NCBI GenBank assembly: GCA_009731375.1
Contig: BJOX01000262.1
Span: 509,524-534,096, forward strand
DNA length: 24,573 nt
Direction of reading: 5' to 3'
DNA from: Paulinella micropora
Lineage: Eukaryota > Cercozoa > Imbricatea > Euglyphida
Part shown: piece after piece, positions 1-9,695 of the stretch
Position numbering within the stretch: the stretch's first letter is position 1
Layout of the letters: each line of letters opens with the position of its first letter
Made by a program: the position numbers and the translations under genes
Notes under the pieces: generated by a model
Told to the model about the DNA's origin: nothing
Seen by the model: only the letters and a program-made list of their open reading frames with translations
Database searches by the model: none

Positions 1-70
<70 letters not shown>

Positions 71-148
71 GAGAGACACACAGAAGAGAGACAGAGACAG
101 AGAGTGAGAGAGAGAGTGAGAGAGAGAGAGAGAGATGAGAGAGAGAGA

Positions 149-186
<38 letters not shown>

Positions 187-190
187 GAGA

Positions 191-226
<36 letters not shown>

Positions 227-257
227 AGATGAGAGAGAGCGAGTGTGTGTGTGTGTG

Positions 258-310
<53 letters not shown>

Positions 311-330
311 ATGAGAGCGAGGGAGTGAGT

Positions 331-404
<74 letters not shown>

Positions 405-454
405 GTGAGAGAGAGAGAGAGATGAGAGAGAGATAGCGAGTGAGAGAGAGAGAG

Positions 455-485
<31 letters not shown>

Positions 486-530
486 AAAAAGAAAAAAGAG
501 AGAGAGAGACAGAGGCAAAGAGACAGAGAG
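1..530. repeat. Compound GA/GT microsatellite tract
   Basis: The first 36 bases alternate TA, then the sequence is almost wholly (GA)n with (GT)n islands near 150-162 and 243-292 and an (AAAG)n block near 457-490. The tract is strongly purine-biased on the + strand. It carries no credible gene. It runs off the left edge, so its full length is unknown. Confidence 0.95.
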
Positions 531-617
531 AGATGTGGTGTCTGGAACATGGTTCTTCCAACTGTTTCTGAAGAATGGAAAAAGGGCAGACCAAGCAGAG
601 ACCACAACGAAACAGGA

Positions 618-761
<144 letters not shown>

Positions 762-917
762 TGAAGACAAGGGGAATGTGGATAGGTGCATGAGAAGAAA
801 GGATTGAAAGAAAGAATGGAGGCTTGTGTCGATCTTTGTCCCTGATACCCGACACCGGCCGGACAAAGGAAGTTGGCAAGTAAAAGGGCAGCAGAAAGGC
901 AATCCTGTGATCGGCCC

Positions 918-962
918 AGCCATATATTATTTTTTTCGCAAGCAGCTCGTCTCCTTTCACCC
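918..962 (+). promoter_or_regulatory. Candidate core promoter / 5' leader of RPS24
   Basis: An AT-rich TATA-like stretch (CATATATTATTTTTTT, from 921) is followed about 20 nt later by a pyrimidine-rich leader (CGTCTCCTTTCACCC) that abuts the ATG. Pyrimidine-rich starts are common on ribosomal protein mRNAs in several eukaryotes. The transcription start cannot be placed from sequence alone. Confidence 0.3.
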
Positions 963-1924
963 ATGGCGTCCGAGGCCAAGGGCATCACCCTTCGCACGCG
1001 ACAGTTCATGAAGAATGTTCTTCTGAACCGAAGACAGATGATCCTGGATATCCTCCACCCGAACTCTGGACCCCCCAAGATCACGGATGTAGGAGCAAAG
1101 TTGGCGGCTCAGTACAAGGTTCAGGATCCTAAGCAGGTTCCCTCTTTGTTTTCCTTGTTTTTGGTTATGGGGTCTAATGATCACCTGTTTTGCAGGTCGT
1201 CGTTTTCGGTTGCAAGACCGACTTTGGTGGTGGCAAAACCACTGCTTTCGCCCTCATCTACGATTCACTCCAGGTCCTGTCACATGGCAACTGAATTTCA
1301 GCATGAAGATACAACTAAGTGATACACACTCACGCTCACACACGGTGTTAAACTGTGTTATTGCTTCTTTCCGTGAGAGAACTGGTAAGCATTCTGCATG
1401 GTTAGGAGAGCATATTATACGGAAATCGTTTGTCTGCGAAATGGTGAAACACACATTTTACAGCTGCACGCTTGAGCAATTGCTCTTTGTACAGACGGTA
1501 GATTTTCATAGCCTGTTTTCTCATACATAAAATGTAATTAGCATTAGCGGGATTGCTATCAAGAGAATGTACACTGTATGTGAGCATTTCTTCCTCTGCC
1601 CTATCCCTACACAAATGAGAAAAGTTATTACCAAACTAACCACCCATCTGCATAGAAATTGTTCCTTAATGTGTGTGTGTGTTTTTAACACAATATTGAA
1701 AATATGTAATGAACCAAGTTCATCGGATGTTCTGCCAGGATGTCTTGGACACCGAGCCCAAGTACCGCCTGCTGCGCTCGGGTCTTCTTGAAAAGAAGGA
1801 CCGACATGGTGCCAAGCTGCGCAAGGAAATCAAGAACAAGCGCAAAAAGTACTTCGGTAAGGTCAAGGGTCTGGTTGGCACCGGCAAGGCACCCCCCAAG
1901 AAGAAGAAGAAGGGAGCCGCCTAA
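963..1924 (+). CDS. RPS24: 40S ribosomal protein S24 (eS24), three exons
   Basis: This encodes the cytosolic small-subunit ribosomal protein eS24. The exons are 963-1136, 1196-1273 and 1739-1924; both introns are GT-AG and phase 0. The joined product is 145 residues, close to the usual 130-145. Exon 1 (58 codons) holds the family's N-terminal part with [16 protein letters not shown] and DILHP. Exon 2 (26 codons) holds the diagnostic [16 protein letters not shown] strand. Exon 3 (61 codons) holds [11 protein letters not shown] and a Lys/Arg-rich tail ending [10 protein letters not shown]. The start at 963 is chosen because it begins the conserved part; an in-frame upstream ATG at 873 would add 30 unrelated residues. 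Both 5' splice sites are unusual (CAG|GTTCCC and CAG|GTCCTG). It is the only clearly host-derived intact gene in the window, and it identifies the scaffold as nuclear and eukaryotic. Confidence 0.93.
1274..1738 (+). other. RPS24 intron 2
   Basis: This 465-nt GT-AG intron begins GTCCTG and ends TTCTGCCAG, between the codons for ...DSLQ and DVLDTE.... Ribosomal protein introns often carry snoRNAs in other eukaryotes. I looked for paired C/D boxes and H/ACA boxes and found none I can support. Confidence 0.85.
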
Positions 1925-2007
1925 AACTTCAGGTCAGTCTCACCTTTTGTGTGTGTGTGTCTGTGCTACTTGTTGATGTTATCAACTTAAGTACCGCTAG
2001 CAGCATA

Positions 2008-2157
2008 ATTATTTTTAATGCTATACGTAGTAGAAGTAGTAGTAGTAGTGTAGTAGTAGTAGCAGTAGTAGTATTATTTTTAATGCTATACGTAGTAGAA
2101 GTAGTAGTAGTAGTGTAGTAGTAGTAGCAGTAGTAGTAGTAGTAGTAGTAGTCATAT
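2008..2157. repeat. 65-bp tandem minisatellite built on TAG units
   Basis: A 65-bp unit (2008-2072) beginning ATTATTTTTAATGCTATACG and ending in (TAG)n-type repeats is followed by a second essentially identical copy (2073-2137) that continues into more TAG units. A third, degenerate start (ATTATTTTTAACGC) occurs at 2159. It lies about 80 bp past the RPS24 stop codon. Confidence 0.85.
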
Positions 2158-2725
2158 GATTATTTTTAACGCAGAACTTAGTAGTAGCAGTAGTAGTAGT
2201 AGTAGAGAAGAAGAAGAAGAAGAAGGAAAGGAAGGGAAGGAAGAAGAAGAAGAAGAAGAAGAAGGAGGAGGAGAAGGAGGAGGAGGAGGAGGAAGGAGGA
2301 GGAGAAGAAAGGAGGAAAGGAAGAAGGAAAGAAGGACAGGAAGAAAGGAAAGAAAGGAAAGGAAGGAAAGGAAGAAGAAAGAAGGAAGAAAGAAGGGAGT
2401 AGTAGTAGTAGTGGTAGTAGTAGTAGTAGTAGTGGTAGTAGTATTAGTAGCAGTAGTAGTAGCAGTAGTAGTAGTGGTAGTAGAGCAGTAGTAGCAGCAG
2501 TAGCAGTAGTAGTAGTAGGTAGAAGAAGAAGAAGGAAGGAAGAAAGAAAAGAAGGAAAAGAAGAAGAAGAAGAAGAAAGAAGGAAGGGAGTAGGAAGTAG
2601 TAGTAGTAGTAGCAGCAGCAGTAGCAGTAGCAGTAGTAGTAGGTAGTAGGTAGTAGTAGTAGGTAGTAGGTAGTAGTAGTAGTAGTAGTAATAGTAGTAG
2701 TAGTAGTAGTAATAGTAGTAGTACC
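2158..2725. repeat. Compound TAG/GAA/GGA/AGGA microsatellite
   Basis: Alternating blocks are seen: TAG/CAG triplets, a purine-only block of GAA, GGA, GAAAG and GGAA (about 2203-2398), TAG triplets (2399-2520), GAA/GGAA (2521-2596), then TAG triplets with TAGG interruptions to 2725. Open frames here give poly-Glu/Lys or poly-Val/Tyr and are not genes. Confidence 0.92.
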
Positions 2726-3066
2726 TACTATCATTTCCTTCTTTCCCCTTACCCCATGTTTCGTTTCCTCCTTGTTGTCCTATTCCCCTTATCTCACCGT
2801 ATTATTGTCTTCTCTGTGTAGCAGAGTCGTCCTTCGTTTCCACGTACACGCCAATCCAACTTACTCTTCGGAGCTCTGTCTCTCCTTTTCTCTCTTTCCT
2901 TTGCGCTTTCCTAGCTTTCTGGACACGCGATCGAAGTGTCGGTTTGTGCATATGTGCCTCGTGCGGTCAAACATTGAGAACATGTACGTGGAGTCCATGT
3001 GTGTGATTCTGGAGTAAAATTTGAGCTGCTAATAGAATGCTACTGTATTCCACTGTTGAGGATTGA
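2726..3066. other. Unique spacer between microsatellites, no gene seen
   Basis: About 340 bp of unique, pyrimidine-leaning sequence. Open frames are short and show no recognisable domain. No RNA gene or repeat is evident. Confidence 0.6.
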
Positions 3067-3262
<196 letters not shown>

Positions 3263-4822
3263 AACTACATCTATTACACCTCGGCTGTGCCGGACCTGAA
3301 ATCTTAATTACTGTACTTCCACTTCTGACCACTGACTGAGGTTGGGAATGCAAACCGCCGCCCCCGCCCACCGGGGCTCACTCCGATGACATCAGTGTCA
3401 GTGCCGCACTGAAGTCCGGAGTTGAAATTTTTTTAGTGACGCACCGTAGGCTTACTTGACTCTGAAGATTGAAGATAGCTCAGTGCGCAGCGATATACTA
3501 GTCATGATATGACTCTTGAAACCGACGGTTATGGAATCTTGCGGTCCAGGGGCCACTACCGGTATCAGTAATCAGTACTATTTCGCAGTATCACTACCGT
3601 CGCAACTAAGTTTTAAAAGTAGAATCAAGTTTTAATAAGTAGTACTGTTCTGATTTTTGGACGAAGTTTGTGAACGAAAATCAAGTTTTGAAGTGTGATC
3701 CGACCGGCGCGGGGTAGAGAGAAACCATGAATTAATGTTTTGCAGATGTCGGAAATAATATTAATAAATAGAAAAAGAAATTAATTAAATGGCAGATCCG
3801 AAAGGAGTGGTAAACTCTATATCTGGACGAATGTTTGCTCTTTGGACGATTGTTGTCAACGAATTTTTTTAACTTTAAGTTGTCAATATCAGAGAGCACT
3901 AGCCTGAGTCTCGGAAGTTATGAGCGGAGGCTGACTCGAAAAGGTATTAATTAATATGCAGAGCGGGCAGCCTCGAGAATCTATTGTTATATATAATCAC
4001 TATTATTTTCATCTTAGACGGTTTGAAAAAATAAATCAGCTGGCTTGGCACTTGAGCAAATTTAAGGAAATTTAACATTTTCGAGTCAAGTGACGCCGGG
4101 ACTCAACCTACCGTGCCCGCTTTTGTCAAACTCAAGTCTTCGTCAACCCGGCCGGCCGCTTTGAAGTCGAACAATAACTCAGTTCAAGTTATTGCCGATG
4201 AGGCTCATCTCACAGCCTGAAACGCTTGCTGCCGATCCGGCAACACCCAAAACTATTAATAGCTTTAATAGCCTGAGTGTGCGCGCCTATGAATTTTGTA
4301 GGCATCACCCCCCGGATAGCCGGTAAAAAGTACCTTTTCCTGGTGACAGGCCCGACGGTGTACCAGCTTGTTTTTCAGTATTATTTGTCCGGATTGGACC
4401 TGATGCCATTTTATTCCTGGTCTGTTGCAGTTTTCCTTTTTGGCTTCACTGAGCTAATATAACGACTCGGACATCATTCTCATCTTTTGAGGACTGTGTT
4501 TGGTTGTATTACCGCCTTTTTACGACGCGGCTATCGTTGGGGGCATTACAATTTGGAAGGATAAAAAATTTCGAAAATAAAAACTGATTCGTCAAAGTGC
4601 AATAAAATGAGGCGATGCCTGATTAAAATCTGTGTCGTTTGGTGGCCAAACTGCCAAACTCATGGCTCGAACTATTCTAAAACAAAAATTTTGATTTTAA
4701 GTTGATCATATTAATATTAATATTTCAGCAAATAAAATTTTGAGTTTAATAAATTAAAATTTATTTATGTCAGGGCTTTGAAAACACAGTTACTATTAAA
4801 GGTAATTACATTTCAAATAAAA
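3263..4822. other. Gene-free unique DNA
   Basis: About 1.56 kb without a convincing coding region: the longest open frame (4277-4462, 61 codons) has no recognisable features. One short stem-loop (CAATAACT / AGTTATTG at 4172-4194, 7-nt loop) is visible. Base composition becomes AT-rich after about 4550. It may be host intergenic DNA or old decayed elements; I cannot tell which. Confidence 0.5.
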
Positions 4823-5395
4823 TTATATCGTCTTAAATTGATTGATGTGTTCTTGATCGGTCGATGCGATTTGTAAGGATGACACCTCACTTTCACCTGA
4901 CGGTTGCATGCAGATATCGAGTGAGATGATGTGCGACGCCAACACGTCTTTCTCCCGAGCTTTGAATAATTTATCCTCTGTGCTTGGATCGTTTATGGAT
5001 TGCTTTTCTTCTCGACCATGCAACCAAGCCGGTAGATACTTCCCCATATACTGGTTTGAACCTGATGGATGGCCCCAAACGTTAACAAGGACTACTGAGT
5101 CAACATTTGGATCATCGCCATCAACGTCCACCTTAGTTACCTTCCCCAAGCTGAATTTTTTCACTTTCCTATTCCTCTATTTACTTCTCACTCTCTTCTT
5201 TCTGTCACCGTCGTAATCTACCCACTCAAACACAATGAACGTATCTAAACCAGGAGTAACAATAAGCTGGTCTTCTACCTCCGACAGGTAACATGAGCTG
5301 CCAGTGGTCTTCTACCTCCGTCAGGGGAAACAAGAGCAAGGAGCTGTTCGATAAGCGTTTGATGTTTACGCTCTCGTTGAGAAAGAGGAACAAAA
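4823..5395 (-). pseudogene. Broken protein-coding remnant, function unknown
   Basis: A minus-strand frame (stop at 4823) is open for 117 codons up to a TAG at 5177-5179, and the same frame is open again for 44 codons to 5311. The content looks protein-like rather than random, for example FIVFEWVDYDGDRKKRVRSK just before the TAG and KKFSLGKVTKVDVDGDD just after it. Upstream, a block of about 20 bp is repeated at a spacing of 37 bp (5269 and 5306, GGTCTTCTACCTCC). Because 37 is not a multiple of three, the repeat shifts frame. Taking it out conceptually would link an upstream stretch containing LLLFPLTEVED to the same frame, reaching about 5395. I therefore read one former gene with a tandem duplication and a nonsense codon. 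I do not recognise the family. A retroelement remnant or a host gene relic are both possible. Confidence 0.45.
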
Positions 5396-5499
5396 AAATT
5401 ATCAAAATTTATTAACGCCAGGAGTAGTAGAGGCTGCAATACCAACAGTTACAGAAATGGCAGCAGCAGACGCAAGAGGAGAAGTAGCTATAGCAGAAG

Positions 5500-5503
5500 A
5501 AGA

Positions 5504-5567
<64 letters not shown>

Positions 5568-5766
5568 AAAGGAGAAGAAGAAGAAGGAGAAGAAGAAGAA
5601 GAAGAAGAAGAAGAAGAAGAAGAAGAAGAAGAAGAAGAAGGAGGAGGAGGAGGAGAAGGAGGAGAAGAAGAAGGAGAAGAAGAAGAAGAAGAAGAAGAAG
5701 AAGAAGAAGAAGAAGAAGAAGAAGAAGAAGAAGAAGAAGAAGAAGAAGAAGAAGAAGAAGACGATG
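5500..5766. repeat. Compound CAG/TAG/GAA/GGA microsatellite
   Basis: CAG then TAG triplets (about 5504-5566) pass into long runs of GAA with GGA interruptions (to about 5760). The open frames give poly-Glu on one strand and poly-Ser on the other, and are repeat artefacts. Confidence 0.93.
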
Positions 5767-5839
5767 GTGATGATAATGAAATTTTCTGTCTCTTGCAGCA
5801 GCTCACATTGTGTGGAGAACGCTTGCGTTTCAGAGATCC

Positions 5840-6024
5840 AGAAGAAGAGAAAAAGAAGAGGAGGCGGACGAAGAGGAGGAGGAGGAGGAGGAGGAGGAGG
5901 AGGAAGAAGAAGAAGAAGAAGAAAAAGAAGAAGAAGAAGAAGAAGAAGAAGAAGAAGAAGAAGAAGAAGAAGAAGAAGAAGAAGAAGAAGGAGAAGAAGA
6001 AGGAGAAGGAGGAGGAGAAGAAAA
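5840..6024. repeat. GGA/GAA microsatellite
   Basis: A purine-only tract of GGA units (5872-5901) followed by GAA units (to about 5989) and mixed GAA/GGA. It is separated from the previous tract by about 75 bp of unique sequence. Confidence 0.92.
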
Positions 6025-6165
6025 ATCAGACAACTTTAAACTAGAAGAAAACGTCTGTTCGTGACGTTTTTTGAATGCTGCTCCCTATAGCACTCCAGCT
6101 GGAAAAATGCTGACCCTTCATGCGCACTCTAACTGCTCTAAAATCAGAAATAGCGAAGTAGATAT

Positions 6166-6878
<713 letters not shown>

Positions 6879-6914
6879 GATGAGATATCGACTAATGTCA
6901 GAAAAAAGGAGCTT
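6879..6914 (+). repeat. Inverted-repeat arm 1, outer part (split by retrotransposon)
   Basis: These 36 bases are the exact reverse complement of 13748-13783. They form the outer part of a 65-bp arm; the inner 29 bases were displaced to 13638-13666 by the retrotransposon. The last four bases (GCTT) are shared with the element's B2 end. Confidence 0.92.
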
Positions 6915-6986
6915 TTGCTGCGCAAGCTTGCAAAAACCTCATTTCACAGCACACACAACATGAGCTTCTCCCCTCTCTCCTAGGTC
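6911..6986 (-). repeat. Ngaro terminal repeat B2
   Basis: 76 bp identical to B1 at 7408-7483, starting GCTTTTGCTGCGCAAGCTTG and ending CTCCTAGGTC. It is the 3' end of the element on its coding strand. Just beyond the repeated part lies a near-perfect palindrome (AGGTCTTC / AAGACCT with a TGTTTTTAAAAACA centre, about 6982-7010). Confidence 0.92.
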
Positions 6987-7201
6987 TTCTGTTTTTAAAA
7001 ACAAAGACCTGGGTGGTGCATGTCGTTATATGTATGATGATGTGCATGAATATGCTTGAAGATGGTAGGCATGAGGCGTGATTATGCTATAATGATGTAT
7101 ATGTGTGTGGTGTAATGTGTGTGTGTGTTTTGCTTTCCACCCTTTTCTCCACCACCACCCAAGCGAAAAGACATATAAAAGATGGGTGGGTGGGTGGAAT
7201 T
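6987..7201. other. Unique segment between A2 and B2 of the Ngaro element
   Basis: Textbook Ngaro ends have A2 next to B2. Here 215 bp intervene, rich in ATG/TGTG and a GGGT run (about 7183-7198), with a CCACC-rich stretch pairing to GGGTGG nearby. It may be a later expansion or insertion within the end. No gene is seen. Confidence 0.5.
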
Positions 7202-7411
7202 ATTCAAAAAACAACCGTAAAATTTGCTCTAAGCACTTTTGTGCTAGAGCGAAAAATCAAATCTGAGGGTGAAGGGGTTGTCTTTGTAATGTTTAAAATT
7301 TTGGAGCGGGAACAATAGTTCCCGCTTAATTTATTACCGTAATTAACACTGCAGCGTTCACTTTTCAGTCTCCCTTACGGCCCACCCACTGATATTTGTG
7401 AAATGACGCTT
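7202..7411 (-). repeat. Ngaro internal repeat A2
   Basis: This matches A1 (13412-13637) in the same orientation with several substitutions and small indels. It contains two clean stem-loops: 7226-7250 (GCTCT A AGCAC, TTTT, GTGCT AGAGC) and 7306-7325 (GCGGGAAC, AATA, GTTCCCGC). These may be recombinase or RNA-end signals. It overlaps B1 by the shared GCTT at 7408-7411. Confidence 0.9.
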
Positions 7412-7483
7412 TTGCTGCGCAAGCTTGCAAAAACCTCATTTCACAGCACACACAACATGAGCTTCTCCCCTCTCTCCTAGGTC
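7408..7483 (-). repeat. Ngaro internal repeat B1
   Basis: Identical over 76 bp to B2 (6911-6986). It directly abuts A2, forming the B1A2 junction expected to equal the circle junction of the transposition intermediate. Confidence 0.92.
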
Positions 7484-8666
7484 CAGTAAAGACCTCTGAC
7501 TGCAAATGCCAAATTTTTCCGACCTTCCCAGCCTGATTGCCTTATTTTTCCCGAATCATACCACAATCAAAAAGGAAGTACTTTACAGCATATAGGCGAT
7601 CTCAACGTAACGGCGGTTTTGCAAACGTAACGGCGGTCTGCTGACTTAAAATTTTTGGTGCATCTTGCATAACTTTCCTTTATGGGAGTGTTTATGTGGT
7701 CGAACGACTGCTTCACCAGCAGTATCGCTGTTCTTTCCAGTGCGACCTTGTTACCACAGTCACTGCATGTGTGCTGTAGGTCCGCATAGCGGAGGGGGGG
7801 GCTGTCCTCTTTCGCAGAGCCACCAGATCCATACCGACCTCCGCCTCCACAACAATTGTGTGTCTCCGTCTCTGTCGTATCGCTGTCTGCTATGAGCCTA
7901 TATTCTGTGTTTCGTCTCTTTTTCCTTTTGTGTCTGTTTGCCAGTGTGCATGTCTACGTGAGTGTAGCTCTCTAATTTCCTTCTTCTGGTTGGGTTTGTA
8001 TCCTTCTTGATGTCAAAATGCACAGATTTGTGTGCCGTTGTCGTGTGATTGATAATAACTCCGATGTCAAGTCGCTGGAAGTCGATTACATGTATCATAG
8101 TGTCCTTACCATCGTAAGTTGTTGTAGTAAGAATAATAATTAATAGTATGTAGTTGTCGTTTTATGTTGTAATGTTTAGCGTTTTCTTGCAAACAATTGC
8201 ATGTTTTTTCAAAATGCTGTCAGCACCTACGTTTTTGGTGTTGATTCTCTTATGATATGGATGTAAGGACATACTGATAGTGTCGAACCGACGCAGCACC
8301 CGTTTTTCTATGATCGACCCATGTGCCTGTCTCTGTTATGTTTGTAAAACGTATTTAACTAAAAAGTAGGGGACTGTATATGACTTTCTTGCAAAGGTTG
8401 AAACTTGGCACACAATACTACTCTCTCAGTTACAGTAGCAAGTGGTAGTGCTTATACAATAGTATCTATAGGCAGGGTTACAGCTTTACATCATATCGTC
8501 CCAACACGATTTAAGTCCGCAAGCTGATGTCAATCTAGTGTGTTTCCAAATCAATATTTACTAAAAAAAATGTTTATGCTCTTCCAATGCAGACAATACT
8601 GTGCGCCATCATTAACTGACACGTGATAGTCATAAAAAAGCCGCTTTCGCGTAAGAGAGGGTCGAT
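7484..8666 (-). other. Ngaro 3' non-coding region
   Basis: About 1.18 kb between the recombinase stop codon and B1. No convincing reading frame is present. A 14-base motif (AACGTAACGGCGGT) occurs twice, at 7604 and 7624. Some Ngaro elements carry an extra gene such as an SGNH hydrolase; I see no sign of one here. Confidence 0.6.
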
Positions 8667-9695
8667 TTAGTTGATTACGTTGCCGGTCTGTAAGACGCGT
8701 GTGATTGTTAGCTTGCTTTCCAAGCTTATGTCACGCAGGTATTTGTACACGCACGAACTTTTGTCTGACCACAGTCCTTGCCTTCTTATTGCGTAGATTC
8801 TCATTCCCAAACGAGCCGCTTCAGTCGCGGACCCGATTCTATTTGAATGGGATGCGTATATCGCTGGATCCAATCCAATTGCAGCAACTTTCTTTTTCAA
8901 GAGACTTGATGGGGTGCCAGCACTCAGATGTCCCAATGCGTTGCCAGATAGCTTGAAGAAAAGAGGAGAGCTGTCGGTGAATGAATCCTTGAACGTGTCC
9001 TTTATGTATTTGATGTATGCTCTGACCCACATGACAGCGCAGAATGATTGGTTCCCTTGGCCGATAAAGACAAGCTTCTAGACTTCCGCGTTTTTAAATT
9101 TCTCGAACCTGAGTACCATGTACTCGCACGGGCTGTTCCCGATGATGGTATGGTGGAACATGATGTCCGATACCTTCAATGCGACAATCTTACTGACGCG
9201 CGCCATTGAGATCCACTGCAGTAATATTAACGTAGCATCTCTGCAGTCCCTCCATGTCACCAATGGTAATTGTAGTATCTTGAGCAGGTCGTCCCTCAAT
9301 AAGGGGTATTTCCCCTCTCTCCCCGGTACAGCTTCTGCTACCGCTCTCTGTTTGGCCAATTGCACTAGCAGACTCTCGGTCGGGTCGTTACTAGTGTGCA
9401 GTGTGTATTGGGATTTAATTGCAGCCAGGTGGCCAGTGATTGTTGACTGTGCATACCCACTCTCTGACATATATTTGAAATAGTGCGCAATCGTTTTGTC
9501 GGAGGCAGGAAAGAAGATACGCCCGTGCTGCACGCACCACTTGAGGAATTGCCGGAGGGAAGCTTTGTATGTTTCCATTGTGGTGTCTCTCCGGCCCGCT
9601 TGGCTTGCCCAGATCGCTATCTCGTCGTCATCTAGTATTGCTGTCCCTGCAGGGCGTAAAATTATTTTAATGAGTAAAATCAAACAGCACTGCAA
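8667..9695 (-). pseudogene. Tyrosine recombinase of the Ngaro element, one in-frame stop
   Basis: This would be the enzyme that integrates the circular DNA by DNA strand exchange. The first part (9695-9078) has an N-terminal SAM-like core-binding region (TMETYKASLRQFLKWCVQHG, about residues 39-58) and the first catalytic Arg in MARVSKI (R166). A TAG at 9078-9080 then interrupts the frame. The same frame resumes without a shift and is open to 8667. The second part has the HxxR motif (HSNRIGSATEA), the Trp that often replaces the second His (RRQGLW) and a C-terminal region with candidate nucleophile Tyr (VYKYLRD). The full catalytic set is therefore present on either side of the stop. The start overlaps the RT gene by 29 nt in another frame, as is common in this class. 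Nonsense mutation, assembly error or read-through are the alternatives; mutation is the simplest. Confidence 0.88.

Noticed and set aside
1274-1738. A snoRNA in RPS24 intron 2
   Set aside because: Single box-like words (such as ATGAAGA) occur, but I found no paired C/D boxes with flanking stem and no H/ACA fold.
5402-6064. Open frames giving poly-Ser, poly-Glu, poly-Arg or poly-Lys on both strands
   Set aside because: By-products of GAA/GGA/TAG repeats; the frames are open on both strands at once and contain no domain.
7160-7200. TATA box (CATATAAAAG) on the plus strand
   Set aside because: It points away from the retrotransposon genes and has no reading frame of note downstream.
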